DNA from: Stieleria mannarensis
GTDB lineage: Bacteria; Planctomycetota; Planctomycetia; Pirellulales; Pirellulaceae
Length of the DNA stretch: 64,000 bases
Assembly: GCF_014154935.1 (NCBI RefSeq)
Contig: NZ_JACEHH010000002.1
Coordinates: forward strand, 186,001 to 250,000
Direction of reading: 5' to 3'
In this document: positions 18,316 through 27,008 of the stretch, piece after piece
Position numbering within the stretch: position 1 is the stretch's first letter
Layout: the number at the start of each line of letters is the position of its first letter
Notes under the pieces: generated by a model
Database searches by the model: none
What the model was told of the DNA's origin: nothing
Seen by the model: only the letters and a program-made list of their open reading frames with translations
Position numbers and translations under genes: made by a program

Positions 18316-19247
18316 GTCGATTCCACCCCCTGACGGATTTGTTCACGGACCGATTGCCCCCCGTTTTCCCCTGTGCTCGTCGTTGTGGGCGATCCGGTGC
18401 CGATCGAATGATCCGGCGGCGTCTGAAAATCATCGTCGCTGACGCTGGTGTACGGCTGCAGCAAACTTTCCAGGTCGATTTCTTCGGTTGCGTCGGGACG
18501 ATGCAGCCATTGTTCCAAGGCCAGCATCAATGGGCCCGCCTGCTGGTGCCCACGTAGCGTCGCCATCAATTCAGCCGGTGGCAAATGGTCCAGGTTCAGC
18601 TTGCGGCCCCAATAGGAAATCAGTGCACGCTCCAGCGTGGCACGATCGGCCGGGGCGAGTGTTCCGTTGCGCGCCGCTTCCACCAGCGGTCGCAGCCGGT
18701 CGGCCAGTGAAACCGTCGTGAACTCGGCAACCCCCGGCGGCTGTCGCTTGTTTCGCCCCACCGCCAGCAGCACCGCCAGTCCCACGCACCACAATACTGT
18801 GGCCAGGGCGATGAGTCGTCGATAGCCCCCGAGACGGCCCAATGGAGTTGGCGCGAGTGCCTGCGGAGTGATTTGACCGGGCGGCAACGTCGATTCGACC
18901 AACACATTCAAAGCGGGTAAATCAGCTTGGCTGCCATCGGCGCGGACCAGATAGTCGGCCAGGTTGTACATGCCCGGCTCAAGCCCGTAGAACTCGAAAT
19001 CATAACGGTGGTCGGTGCCGTGCTTGTAGCTCGCCGCGATCCTGAGCACGAACGGTTGATGACGATCCTGCATCGGTTTGGCGATCAGTTCGCCCCCGGG
19101 GAAAACGTGTTGCTCGATTGTCGCCGCCATGCCCACGGGGGTCGTCTGGGCCGGATGGTCGGCTGCGGCGCGGCCACACGCAAGCGGCAGCGGGGTGGCG
19201 ACAACAACGACCAACAACATGGCGGCATGGCAACAAGCGCGAATCAT
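18312..19247 (-). CDS. Membrane protein of MoxR operon, DUF4381-like position
   Basis: A 311-residue protein with a signal segment (AAMLLVVVVATPLPLA), an extracytoplasmic beta-rich part (about residues 30-150), one transmembrane helix (LIALATVLWCVGLAVLLAV, about residues 152-170) and a helical cytoplasmic tail. The order DUF58, this gene, VWA, VWA matches operons where a DUF4381-type protein lies here, but sequence identity to that family could not be confirmed by eye. The ATG shares one base with the DUF58 stop (TAATG), and its stop overlaps the next start by 4 bp. Confidence 0.75.
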   Translation of the reverse strand: MIRACCHAAMLLVVVVATPLPLACGRAAADHPAQTTPVGMAATIEQHVFPGGELIAKPMQDRHQPFVLRIAASYKHGTDHRYDFEFYGLEPGMYNLADYLVRADGSQADLPALNVLVESTLPPGQITPQALAPTPLGRLGGYRRLIALATVLWCVGLAVLLAVGRNKRQPPGVAEFTTVSLADRLRPLVEAARNGTLAPADRATLERALISYWGRKLNLDHLPPAELMATLRGHQQAGPLMLALEQWLHRPDATEEIDLESLLQPYTSVSDDDFQTPPDHSIGTGSPTTTSTGENGGQSVREQIRQGVEST

Positions 19248-20155
19248 TAGCGGGCTCCCCTGCCGAGGATTCCGCGTGCCGCGAAAAACTGGCGCAAACG
19301 AACTGCGATCGGTTGGTCCGTCTCGATCAGCAAGTGATCAATTCCGCCTCGTTTAAGTTCGTCCCGCAGCGGCTGGTCGTCCTTCCATCGTGTTCTGCCG
19401 TGCATGACGAACGCACGCCCGCTTTCGGCATCGCGAGCGCGATAAAAACCGGTGCCGCGCAGCTCTCGCTCGGCCGGATCACGGAGTTGCAAGACGCAGC
19501 AATCATGACGCTGGGCTAGTCGCTTGATGACCGGCACGGCCTGTTGCTCGTGCATGTCGCTGATCAAGACCAACAATGCCCGGTTGGACAAACTTGTTCC
19601 CAACTCCGCCAGCTTTGATGCGATCCGAGTCGGCTCGTCGTCGCGATAATGGCGAAGCTGATGCAGCCACTGCATCACGCGATCCTTGCTCAATGATGGC
19701 TCAACGTGCAGCGCGCGTCCTCCCACACCCAGTACACCCACCGGGCTGATTCGATCAAGGCTGGCAAGTGCCAGCGCCCCGGCGATCTGGACGCCGATCT
19801 CATACTTGCTGTGGCGGTCACTTGAGATCACCATTGACGCCGAGGTGTCGATGATCAGGTAGATCGGCAATCGCTTGGGAGTTTCATATTCTTTGACGAA
19901 GATCTTTCCGGTCCGCGCCGTCACTCGCCAATCGATCGACTTGATCGGGTCACCAGGTTGATACAACCGGCTCTGCACAAATTCGAGCCCCGATCCCAGA
20001 AAAGGAGATCTGTCCGTTCCGTAGCTCAAACTGTCAGCGAGGCGTTTGACCGCGATCATGAACTTACGCGCGTCGAGCGGCTGGAAGGGTGGTAACGTCG
20101 CCGCGTTCGGGGCGTCACCGTCGTGTTGCCTCGGTTCACGCATCGTTCTAGACAT
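19247..20155 (-). CDS. DUF58 domain protein
   Basis: A 302-residue DUF58 protein, a VWA-like family that nearly always accompanies MoxR ATPases. The signature region is QPGDPIKSIDWRVTARTGK, about residues 70-90, followed by FVKEYETPKRLPIYLIIDTS with a MIDAS-like DTSAS. A later LVLISDMHE fits the VWA fold. It has no signal peptide and is probably cytoplasmic. The start overlaps the moxR stop by 8 bp, indicating coupled translation with the ATPase. Confidence 0.92.
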   Translation of the reverse strand: MSRTMREPRQHDGDAPNAATLPPFQPLDARKFMIAVKRLADSLSYGTDRSPFLGSGLEFVQSRLYQPGDPIKSIDWRVTARTGKIFVKEYETPKRLPIYLIIDTSASMVISSDRHSKYEIGVQIAGALALASLDRISPVGVLGVGGRALHVEPSLSKDRVMQWLHQLRHYRDDEPTRIASKLAELGTSLSNRALLVLISDMHEQQAVPVIKRLAQRHDCCVLQLRDPAERELRGTGFYRARDAESGRAFVMHGRTRWKDDQPLRDELKRGGIDHLLIETDQPIAVRLRQFFAARGILGRGAR

Positions 20156-21209
20156 GGATGGTCCTGCCGTTTCGGCTTGGTAACCCGCCCGCTTCGATCA
20201 TGATCTCTTGCAGGACATCGCGGCCGGTCAAACCGTCGGCCAATGATTCGTAATTCAATCGAATTCGGTGCAGGACGACATCTTCGGCCAGGGCAAACAG
20301 ATCCTCCGGGACGACGTAGTGTCGACCTCGGATCAAGGCACGGGCACGCGAAGCTTTGATCAGCGCGATACCGGCCCGCGGACTGCAGCCGAAGTCCAAC
20401 CGATTGTCGCGCCGGGTCCGCTGCACAATTTCGATCACGTGATCGGTGAAAGTGTCGCTGACGAAGACTTGCTGGACCGCCTCCATGGCAGCGACCAGGT
20501 CGGCCGCGGTGCCCACCGGCTCATGTTCAAGCACATCGAACTCGGTTCGTGCAACCGCGCCGTCGCCCTCGCGACGAATCCCCAGCCGCGCGTTGCGGAT
20601 CAATACCTCACGCTCTTCATCTGGCGTCGGGTAAGTCAATCGGTGGCAAAGCATGAATCGGTCGAGCTGAGCCTCGGGCAGTTCGAATGTCCCCGACTGT
20701 TCCACCGGATTCTGGGTCGCGATGACCAAAAACGGCGCAGGCAACCTGAACGTTTCATTACCGATCGTCACCGTATGTTCCTGCATCGCCTCCAACAACG
20801 CACTTTGAACCTTCGGCGCCGCTCGGTTGATTTCGTCCGCCAGCAACAGGTTGGTGAAGATCGGTCCGCGATGAACCCGAAACTCGTGACTTTTCTGGTC
20901 CAAAATCTCCGACCCGACGATGTCCGAGGGCAGCAAGTCGACGGTGAACTGAATCCGGCTGAATTGCAGATCAATGCTTTTAGCAAGTGCCGAAACGAGC
21001 AGTGTCTTGGCCAGCCCCGGCACCCCTTGCAGCAACAAATGGCCACCGGTGAACAGTGAGATCAGTAGCCTTTCCACGACCGCATCCTGACCGACGACCA
21101 CCTCAGCGATTCGCTCGCGAACGCGGGAAATGAACCCGTACGTTGCCTGCCAATCGCGCTGGGCGGCTGCGCCTCGGTCGGACGCGTGAGAAGGGTTCTC
21201 CATCGGCAT
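20148..21209 (-). CDS. MoxR-family AAA+ ATPase
   Basis: A MoxR-type AAA+ ATPase of about 353 residues. It has Walker A GVPGLAKT, Walker B LLLADEINRA, sensor region VIATQNPVEQSGTFELPEAQ and the C-terminal lid typical of AAA_3. The start ATG 21209-21207 is chosen because the longer frame (to 21410) begins with unrelated basic sequence; ATG 21203 is also possible, and neither has a strong ribosome binding site. It is the first gene of a seven-gene operon ending at 11378. MoxR proteins act as chaperones that mature or load metal cofactors or assemble complexes with VWA partners; the target here is unknown. Confidence 0.92.
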   Translation of the reverse strand: MPMENPSHASDRGAAAQRDWQATYGFISRVRERIAEVVVGQDAVVERLLISLFTGGHLLLQGVPGLAKTLLVSALAKSIDLQFSRIQFTVDLLPSDIVGSEILDQKSHEFRVHRGPIFTNLLLADEINRAAPKVQSALLEAMQEHTVTIGNETFRLPAPFLVIATQNPVEQSGTFELPEAQLDRFMLCHRLTYPTPDEEREVLIRNARLGIRREGDGAVARTEFDVLEHEPVGTAADLVAAMEAVQQVFVSDTFTDHVIEIVQRTRRDNRLDFGCSPRAGIALIKASRARALIRGRHYVVPEDLFALAEDVVLHRIRLNYESLADGLTGRDVLQEIMIEAGGLPSRNGRTIHV

Positions 21210-21652
21210 GACACCCGCAGGTAAGAGATCGCGACATTCTCGTTCAATCGCTCCGAAGCCGGTCGGCATTCGCTGGCGAATGCACTGTATCGTACCCGTT
21301 CCGTATCGTCGCTGCAAAATCCGCCATGTCTGTCCCGTCGGGCCGCGACCGACGATCAAAGAAAATGCTAGCCTTGCGCGTCGAACCAACACGAGATCAT
21401 TCCCCATCAATGCCGGACCGGCCTGCGGCAGCCAGGGCCGATCGAGGCAGATCCGTCAAAACCTGCAGCGACGTAGCAGCGGTATCCACCACCGCCGCGG
21501 CAGTGGAAAGCCGTTTTATGCGAGCGGTTGGTCGAGCCGCGGTGCGCAACGGGGATGGCACGCTCGATAGGACCAATAGGACATAGGGGACCTATAAGTC
21601 GTATGCGTCCGATTGGTCCCAATGCACGATCGCTGCCCCATATTCGCAGGAA
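21210..21652. other. Intergenic region upstream of moxR, no gene supported
   Basis: Part of the 900-bp gap between the divergent moxR operon and a sulfatase. Reading frames on both strands are shadows of low-quality sequence. The moxR promoter must lie here, but no convincing -35/-10 pair was picked out. The right half of the gap is filled by two repeat clusters listed separately. Confidence 0.5.
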
Positions 21653-21735
21653 GGCAAAACAATGTGGGCAAGACAATTTCAGGCTGTGATCGTTTGCCCC
21701 CATCGTTTTGCCCATCTGTGTTTTGCCCCATCGTG
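21653..21735. repeat. YTTGCCC-type repeat cluster B1, inverted arrangement
   Basis: The unit ATYGTYTTGCCCNC occurs about twice in complement (21653-21680, GGCAAAACAATGTGGGCAAGACAAT) and about three times in direct orientation (21688-21735, for example CCCATCGTTTTGCCC). The two arms can pair across a short spacer. Related clusters are at 28477-28535 and 28771-28797. Confidence 0.7.
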
Positions 21736-21841
21736 CAACACACATGGAAAACCAAAGGCGTGTTGGTTGCATCGACCGCCGGGCGAAGGCGACTCCGTCG
21801 CATCGGTCGGATTCACCGCCGCGCTGACCCACATCTCCATA

Positions 21842-22095
21842 GGGACATAGGGACACATAGGGACATGGCACAACCGATCATGCCGTGTCCCCATGGAAGA
21901 GTGCCCCATCTGTCGCGGGATTTTGATATCATTTCACCTGAAACACCTGCCATGTCCCCAACGGCTCTTGTTTGGGGACGGCTCTTGTTTGGGGACATGG
22001 CACAACTGATCGTGCCGTGTCCCCGAGTCTCCGGTGGGCCGCCGAGTGTCGGTGCCGTGTCCCCAGTGTGAAGATCAAGTGCCGTGTCCCCGGTG
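21842..22095. repeat. GTGCCRTGTCCCC repeat array A3 with two hairpins
   Basis: Hairpin 1 (21860-21891) pairs GGGACATGGCA with TGCCGTGTCCC around CAACCGATCA. Hairpin 2 (21991-22024) pairs GGGGACATGGCAC with GTGCCGTGTCCCC around AACTGATC, so the two are close copies, including the loop. Between them TTTTGATATCA (21921-21931) leads to CCTGCCATGTCCCC ending at 21959, spaced exactly as in array A2. More single units follow up to 22095. The array ends just before the ribosome binding site of the sulfatase at 22107. Confidence 0.87.
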
Positions 22096-22106
22096 GGGGA
22101 GGAGCG

Positions 22107-23690
22107 ATGAGAATGTTGATTGCTGGCGTTTGGGGATTGGGGCGAGGGGGGATGGTTGGGGCGGCCGCGCTGTGCTTGCTTTGGATCGTGGCAGGCTCGG
22201 CGGCCGCCGAGCGTCCGAACATCGTGGTGATCTATGCGGACGATTTGGGCTATGGCGATGTGCAGTGCTATAACCCCGAGAAGGGGAAAGTCGGGACGCC
22301 CAGGATCGATCGGCTGGCCGAACAGGGACTGTTGTTCACCGATGCCCATTCATCGTCTGGAGTCTGCTCTCCATCGCGGTACACGCTGCTGACCGGCCGC
22401 TACCATTGGCGGTCGCGTCTGCAAGCGGGAATCGTCGGTCTTTGGGGGGCTCCCCTGATCGCCCCGAACCGTCTGACGATCGGCTCGCTCGCTAAACAAC
22501 ATGGCTATCAAACCGCTTGCATCGGCAAATGGCACTTGGGCTGGAACTGGCCGATTCCGGCCGACGGTGCCAAGCGGTTCAAGGAACGTCCCAAAGGACG
22601 CGCCGTGGCGACCGACGCTCATCGGGCTGTTTGGCGTGAGGTCTTTGAACAACCGATCGGCGGCGGACCCATCACGCGCGGTTTTGATGTCTATTTTGGC
22701 ACCGACGTCCCCAATTGGCCGCCGTATTGCTTCATCGAAAACGATCGAACCGTCGGAATCCCCTCCAAGTTTTTGCCGGTCGAATTGCTGCGGAAGAATC
22801 AAGCGAGCAACCAGGGGCCGGCACTGGCCGGGTGGACGTTGGAACCGATTCTGCCGACCCTGGCCGATCGAGCCTCACGCTACATTCGTGATGCCGCCGC
22901 GGACTCCGAACCCTATCTGCTGTACATGCCACTGACTTCTCCCCACACCCCCTTGTCGGTCAATGAGTCTTGGAAAGGCAAAAGTGGCCTGGGGCTCTAC
23001 GCCGACTTTGTGATGGAAACCGATGCGGTCGTCGGCCAAGTGCTCGACACGATCGAGCAGAGTGGCGAAGCTGACAATACGCTGGTGGTGTTCACAAGCG
23101 ACAACGGCTGTGCACCTTACATCGGCGTCGACGCTCTTGAAAAACAGGGGCATTATCCCAGCGGCCCCCTACGCGGCTACAAAGCCGACGCCTGGGAGGG
23201 CGGCCATCGCATCCCCATGATCGTCCGCTGGCCGGGTGTGGTTGAACCGAATCGCCGATGCGATCAGCTGGTTCATCAAGCCGATCTGCTGGCGACGTTT
23301 GCCGACGTGATCGGGGCCGATTTGCCCGACGATGCCGGTGAAGACAGTTTCAGTCTGATGCCGCTGCTGCGAGGCGAAGACCGACCGGTTCGCGAAACAG
23401 CGGTCAGTTGTTCGATCCGCGGCGTTCCCAGTTTCCGCCGTGGCAACTGGAAATACATCGCCGCACCCGGCTCGGGCGGCTGGGGCAAAGGCGGCGATCA
23501 AAGCCAGCCGGTGCAGCTGTACAATCTGGCGGTCGACCTGGGCGAGACCAAGAACGTCGCCGCGGATCAACCGGAGCGTCTTGATCAGATGCAGGCCTCG
23601 TTGGAAGCCGTCATCCGCAGCGGACGCAGTACGCCAGGGCCGCAACAACCCAACGACGTCAATGTTCGGCGCTACCCGGTGGCGCCTTGA
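22107..23690 (+). CDS. Secreted sulfatase (Cys-type)
   Basis: A 527-residue sulfatase. The start ATG 22107 has GGAGGAG just upstream and opens a signal peptide (VGAAALCLLWIVAGSAAA). Landmarks are VIYADDLGYGDVQCYN (metal ligands), the formylglycine signature CSPSR with Cys near residue 87, GKWHLGW and SDNGC. It resembles the arylsulfatase group. It converges with the amidohydrolase, 27 bp away. Its translation start directly abuts repeat array A3, so expression may be influenced by those hairpins. Confidence 0.94.
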   Translation: MRMLIAGVWGLGRGGMVGAAALCLLWIVAGSAAAERPNIVVIYADDLGYGDVQCYNPEKGKVGTPRIDRLAEQGLLFTDAHSSSGVCSPSRYTLLTGRYHWRSRLQAGIVGLWGAPLIAPNRLTIGSLAKQHGYQTACIGKWHLGWNWPIPADGAKRFKERPKGRAVATDAHRAVWREVFEQPIGGGPITRGFDVYFGTDVPNWPPYCFIENDRTVGIPSKFLPVELLRKNQASNQGPALAGWTLEPILPTLADRASRYIRDAAADSEPYLLYMPLTSPHTPLSVNESWKGKSGLGLYADFVMETDAVVGQVLDTIEQSGEADNTLVVFTSDNGCAPYIGVDALEKQGHYPSGPLRGYKADAWEGGHRIPMIVRWPGVVEPNRRCDQLVHQADLLATFADVIGADLPDDAGEDSFSLMPLLRGEDRPVRETAVSCSIRGVPSFRRGNWKYIAAPGSGGWGKGGDQSQPVQLYNLAVDLGETKNVAADQPERLDQMQASLEAVIRSGRSTPGPQQPNDVNVRRYPVAP

Positions 23691-23717
23691 CGCAAGGACC
23701 TTTTGCCGGCCGCCATC

Positions 23718-24671
23718 TTAGCCCTCCAACGCCCGCATCGCGTTGTTGAAAAAGATGTCTTGCAGCGTCTCCGGGTCCGACACCAACTCCCGCAAGAACT
23801 CTTGCAACTGTCTGCTGTAACAAACGTTCTTGAAGTGGGCGCCTTGACCGTCGTAGCAGGGACAATCGCTGCCGAAGAGCATTTGTTTCGGATGCCGCTC
23901 AATGAATCCGGCCGTAAAGTCTTTGTCGCGTGACAAGGCCCCGAATCCGCTTCCGGCCGACATGTCGGCGTACAGGTTGGGATAGTCCGATAGCAGCCGA
24001 TCAAGCAATCCGCCGGGTTTGACGGGGCCTTTCGGGTAAAGCGACTTGTCGGCCGGAGGCACCTCGGCACTGATATTCGCCCACCATGTTTGTGCGTGCC
24101 CAATGATGCGGACGTTCTTGTACCGTTTCAGGTAAGTTTCCAGGTGGTCGGCCAGGCCTTGATTGTATCCGCCCGCTCCGTCTTGGAAGTGAATGGTGAT
24201 GGGCCAGTGGACGTCGTTGCAGAAGGCGATGACGCGTTCGACACGCGGATCGTTCAGCGGCAAATGTTCCTTCTGTTCGCCGATCCCCCTGCAACCGAGC
24301 AAATGGTACGCACGCAAGCGCGCGATCACATCGTCGCTGCGAATGTCCGTTTGGCAGAACGGGATGATCCGATCGCGGTATTGATGATACGCGTGCAAAA
24401 CGGTCTCGGTGCGCAACAACACCCCGCCTTCGCCCGTTTCCAACGGCAACACAAACGCCTTTTCCGTCCCCGTCGCATCCATATGCCGGATCGTGTCTTC
24501 AATCGTCCGCTCAAAATGATTGATGTGCAGGTGGCAATCCAGCAAACGAGGCTTCTGCACGATTGCATCGGCTGCCGTAAGGATCGATGGATTGCCAACG
24601 TGCACGGCGGCAGTAGCGACGGACGCGGCGATCCCAAGGAATCGTCGACGCGAGGAAAGGGAGGACGGCAT
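23718..24671 (-). CDS. Tat-exported amidohydrolase (metal-dependent hydrolase)
   Basis: A 317-residue amidohydrolase_2-type protein. A twin-arginine signal (SSRRRFLGIAASVATAAV) begins near residue 5. The metal-binding HxH appears as LDCHLHINHFE. Further family features are the middle His in ITIHFQDG, the IIGHAQTWW strand and the C-terminal Asp in LFGSDCPCYDG. Enzymes of this fold hydrolyse or decarboxylate small organic compounds; the substrate is not indicated. It is a single gene, convergent with the upstream sulfatase. Confidence 0.87.
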   Translation of the reverse strand: MPSSLSSRRRFLGIAASVATAAVHVGNPSILTAADAIVQKPRLLDCHLHINHFERTIEDTIRHMDATGTEKAFVLPLETGEGGVLLRTETVLHAYHQYRDRIIPFCQTDIRSDDVIARLRAYHLLGCRGIGEQKEHLPLNDPRVERVIAFCNDVHWPITIHFQDGAGGYNQGLADHLETYLKRYKNVRIIGHAQTWWANISAEVPPADKSLYPKGPVKPGGLLDRLLSDYPNLYADMSAGSGFGALSRDKDFTAGFIERHPKQMLFGSDCPCYDGQGAHFKNVCYSRQLQEFLRELVSDPETLQDIFFNNAMRALEG

Positions 24672-24702
24672 GGCGAGATCGCTCCGGTGGGACTCTTAAC
24701 GC

Positions 24703-24744
24703 GTGTGGGATGCGGGACGAAGAGATTCTAGCCGGATCCCACAC
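24703..24744. repeat. Inverted repeat GTGTGGGAT/ATCCCACAC
   Basis: A perfect 9-bp inverted repeat (24703-24711 and 24736-24744) with a 24-nt spacer lies between the start of the amidohydrolase and the end of the small lipoprotein gene. It could be a weak terminator for the lipoprotein or an operator for the amidohydrolase; position alone does not decide. Confidence 0.5.
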
Positions 24745-24757
24745 AAGGTGTCGTTCT

Positions 24758-24780
24758 CCACGCTCGCGCGAGCGTCGCTA
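24758..24780 (-). repeat. Hairpin repeat family D, copy 1
   Basis: Read on the minus strand, TAGCGACGCTCGCGCGAGCGTGG matches the family D unit of 23 bp. The stem ACGCTC/GAGCGT encloses GCGC. Other copies are at 26874-26896, 28621-28643 and 30351-30370. Confidence 0.65.
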
Positions 24781-24793
24781 CTGCAGTGCGTTA

Positions 24794-25126
24794 TCAAGTT
24801 TCCGGATCGGGAGTCGGTGTCGGCAAAGACTCAACGGCCGGCGCGGAACTGTCGGTCGAAGGCAGACTCATCGGCGGATCAAGCCGGCTTTCGATCACGG
24901 TCTCGTCGAGCATCCTGTCATAGATCATCCCGTCCTCGACCGTTGCACCTTCCAGCACCATCGGTTCGGAGGAGACCGCCGAGCCGATCGGAGCGGCCGA
25001 GGAAGGTGCGCAGCGGGCACAGGGGGCACGATGATAGACGACCGGAGTTCGCCGAAACCAACTCAATGGCCCCGAAGAACTGCAACCGGAAAGAACGACA
25101 AGCAATGCGGGAAGCAAATAACGCAC
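24794..25126 (-). CDS. Small lipoprotein of unknown function
   Basis: A 110-residue protein with a clear lipoprotein signal: MRYLLPALLVVLSGC, where the lipobox LSGC puts the lipidated cysteine at residue 15. The mature part is short, Ser/Pro-rich and probably disordered (SLPSTDSSAPAVESLPTPTP), with CARC near residue 37. No family is recognised. It stands alone between an amidohydrolase and a sulfatase on the same strand. Confidence 0.7.
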   Translation of the reverse strand: MRYLLPALLVVLSGCSSSGPLSWFRRTPVVYHRAPCARCAPSSAAPIGSAVSSEPMVLEGATVEDGMIYDRMLDETVIESRLDPPMSLPSTDSSAPAVESLPTPTPDPET

Positions 25127-25332
25127 GGATGGATCTCCGAAATTGGCTCAGCATCCATTCACGGCAAGAAGTCCCGACCTTGGTTTGATCCATTTCGGCA
25201 GGATCGGCCGCGACGGTGGAGCAAAAGCGGAACGGTAGCGAACAGACGGCTCGTGCCGATTGGGAGGGACGCGTCGGGTCGACGTGAGGCCGCTCGCTGA
25301 CGCTTCCCGCTGGCATCGGTTGATGCTGAATT

Positions 25333-25355
25333 GACAGGCTTGAAGCCTATCCCAC
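25333..25355 (-). repeat. 23-mer dispersed repeat, copy 2 (family C)
   Basis: On the minus strand this is identical to 7666-7688 except for one base in the centre. It sits immediately after the stop codon of the sulfatase ending at 25357, with an exact AGGCTT-G-AAGCCT dyad, so it could also serve as a weak terminator stem. Confidence 0.7.
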
Positions 25356-25356
25356 A

Positions 25357-26922
25357 TTAATAGTCCGTTTCTTGCAGGCTGTTGAGCACGGAGGTTTGCC
25401 AGCTTCGCAATTGCCCACTCAGTCGCTCGGTCACCTCCGCATTGGACCGGGCCAAATTTGTTGCTTCTTCACGATCGGCGTGCAGGTCGAACAGTTCCAC
25501 ATTCATCGGATTCTTTGCGCTGCCATCGACGACCAGCTTGTAACGGTTGTCCAGAATCACGCGTGGTCCGGCGTAATCGGCTTCGCTGATTTCCGGTTGA
25601 TGAAAATTATTGAAGCTGCGTGTCAGTTTACCGGCCATCTCTTTGACCAGCGGCGTCGTGCCTTCTTGCAGCGCCGGGGCGATGTAGGGTTTCGGCTTCG
25701 GGCGCGCCCCGGTGACTCGTTTCGTCGGATAAGCCCAAAAACAGATCGGTTTGGGACGCCGCGTCATCTTGCCGTCGATCACCGCAGCGACGCTGATCCC
25801 GTCGAGCGGGCGGTCGGGTGTCTGGACGCCGGCCAGTTCACAGAGCGTGGGAAGCATGTCGCTGGTGACGGAATTCACCTCGCTGACCCGCCCCGTGGCG
25901 ATCCGCGCCGGCCATTCGATCAGGCCGGGAACCCGAATGCCGCCTTCGTACATCAACCCCTTTTCGCCGCGGAACGGAGTCGTCACACGGCCACTGCTTC
26001 GCGGGCTGCCGTTGTCACCGCAGTACCAAATCAACGTGTTGTCTCTCAGGCCCTTGTCGGCCAGGTAGTCGCGCAACGTTCCGATCGACCGATCCATCGC
26101 AGTGATCTCCGCATAACGCTCGCGCAACACCTCTCGAAGCGGACGCGTCGTTTGTTTCCCCGTTTCCATCGACGTCAATCGAACCGTGCGTTCGGCGAGC
26201 GATTGCGGCAGGTCGTCGTAAAGCGCCAGATCCTTGTCCAAGCCGCTGTAGGGTTCGTGGGGCGAACCGAACCAGACGACCGCCAGAAACGGTGTCTCGT
26301 CGGCTCGTGCGCGTTCGATGAACTTGATGGTTTCGTCGATCGTGACTTCGGACCCTTCGCCTTGAATCGTTTCCGGCGGTCCTCCGTTACGCGAGAAGGG
26401 CGGATTCATTTCATAGAAATTGTCGTGCGAGACGTATTCGTCGAAGCCCATCGCACGCGGGTTGGTCGGCGATTCCGCTTTGACCGGACCGAGGTGCCAC
26501 TTGCCGAAATGGCCGCACCGGTAACCGCCCTTGGACAGCAAATGCGCGATCGTGATTTCTTTGGGACGGATCGACCAGCCCGGTGAGAACGTTCCGTAGC
26601 GGTTGGGGTGGCGTCCGGTCAGCACACTGCCGCGCGTCGGTGAACACGAAGGATGACCGGAATAAAAGTGATCCAGTCGCAAACCGCTGCGGGCCATTTC
26701 ATCCAACACCGGCGTCTGCAGATACGGATGTCCGTTGTATCCCGTTTCACTCCATCCGTGATCGTCTCCCATCAACAGAATAAAACAGGGGCGGTCATCG
26801 GCGGGGCACAGCGATGCGGCGAGCAGTACCAGTGCCAGTACAGACAAACGAGCGGGGGAGTGAGGCTCTGAGTTAGCTACGCTCGCCAGAGCGTGGGGAA
26901 TACTCAAAAACGCGTCGTTCAT
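25357..26922 (-). CDS. Secreted sulfatase (Cys-type)
   Basis: A sulfatase of 521 residues from ATG 26922. Metal-binding LLMGDDHGW comes first, then the formylglycine signature CSPTR with Cys near residue 93, GKWHLGPV, and YCGDNGSPRSS. The hydrophobic signal (LSVLALVLLAASLCPADD) begins only near residue 26. The residues before it include IPHALASVANSE, which is the translation of a family D repeat at 26874-26896. The true start could therefore be a downstream non-ATG codon (TTG 26847), or the repeat may have inserted into a genuine N-terminus. The neighbour at 27009 is a second sulfatase on the same strand, so the two may be co-transcribed. The two differ in sequence, which suggests different sulfate-ester targets. 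Confidence 0.92.
   Translation of the reverse strand: MNDAFLSIPHALASVANSEPHSPARLSVLALVLLAASLCPADDRPCFILLMGDDHGWSETGYNGHPYLQTPVLDEMARSGLRLDHFYSGHPSCSPTRGSVLTGRHPNRYGTFSPGWSIRPKEITIAHLLSKGGYRCGHFGKWHLGPVKAESPTNPRAMGFDEYVSHDNFYEMNPPFSRNGGPPETIQGEGSEVTIDETIKFIERARADETPFLAVVWFGSPHEPYSGLDKDLALYDDLPQSLAERTVRLTSMETGKQTTRPLREVLRERYAEITAMDRSIGTLRDYLADKGLRDNTLIWYCGDNGSPRSSGRVTTPFRGEKGLMYEGGIRVPGLIEWPARIATGRVSEVNSVTSDMLPTLCELAGVQTPDRPLDGISVAAVIDGKMTRRPKPICFWAYPTKRVTGARPKPKPYIAPALQEGTTPLVKEMAGKLTRSFNNFHQPEISEADYAGPRVILDNRYKLVVDGSAKNPMNVELFDLHADREEATNLARSNAEVTERLSGQLRSWQTSVLNSLQETDY
26874..26896 (+). repeat. Hairpin repeat family D, copy 2, inside sulfatase 5' end
   Basis: TAGCTACGCTCGCCAGAGCGTGG at this site folds into an ACGCTC/GAGCGT stem with loop GCCA. 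It overlaps codons 9-17 of the sulfatase reading frame. Confidence 0.75.
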
Positions 26923-27008
26923 GGGAAGATTCCAAAGTGTCGTGGTTGGCGATCAGTCTGGGGGTGACGTAAGACATGCACGGCATAGCCCAGGCCTCAA
27001 AACAAGAC

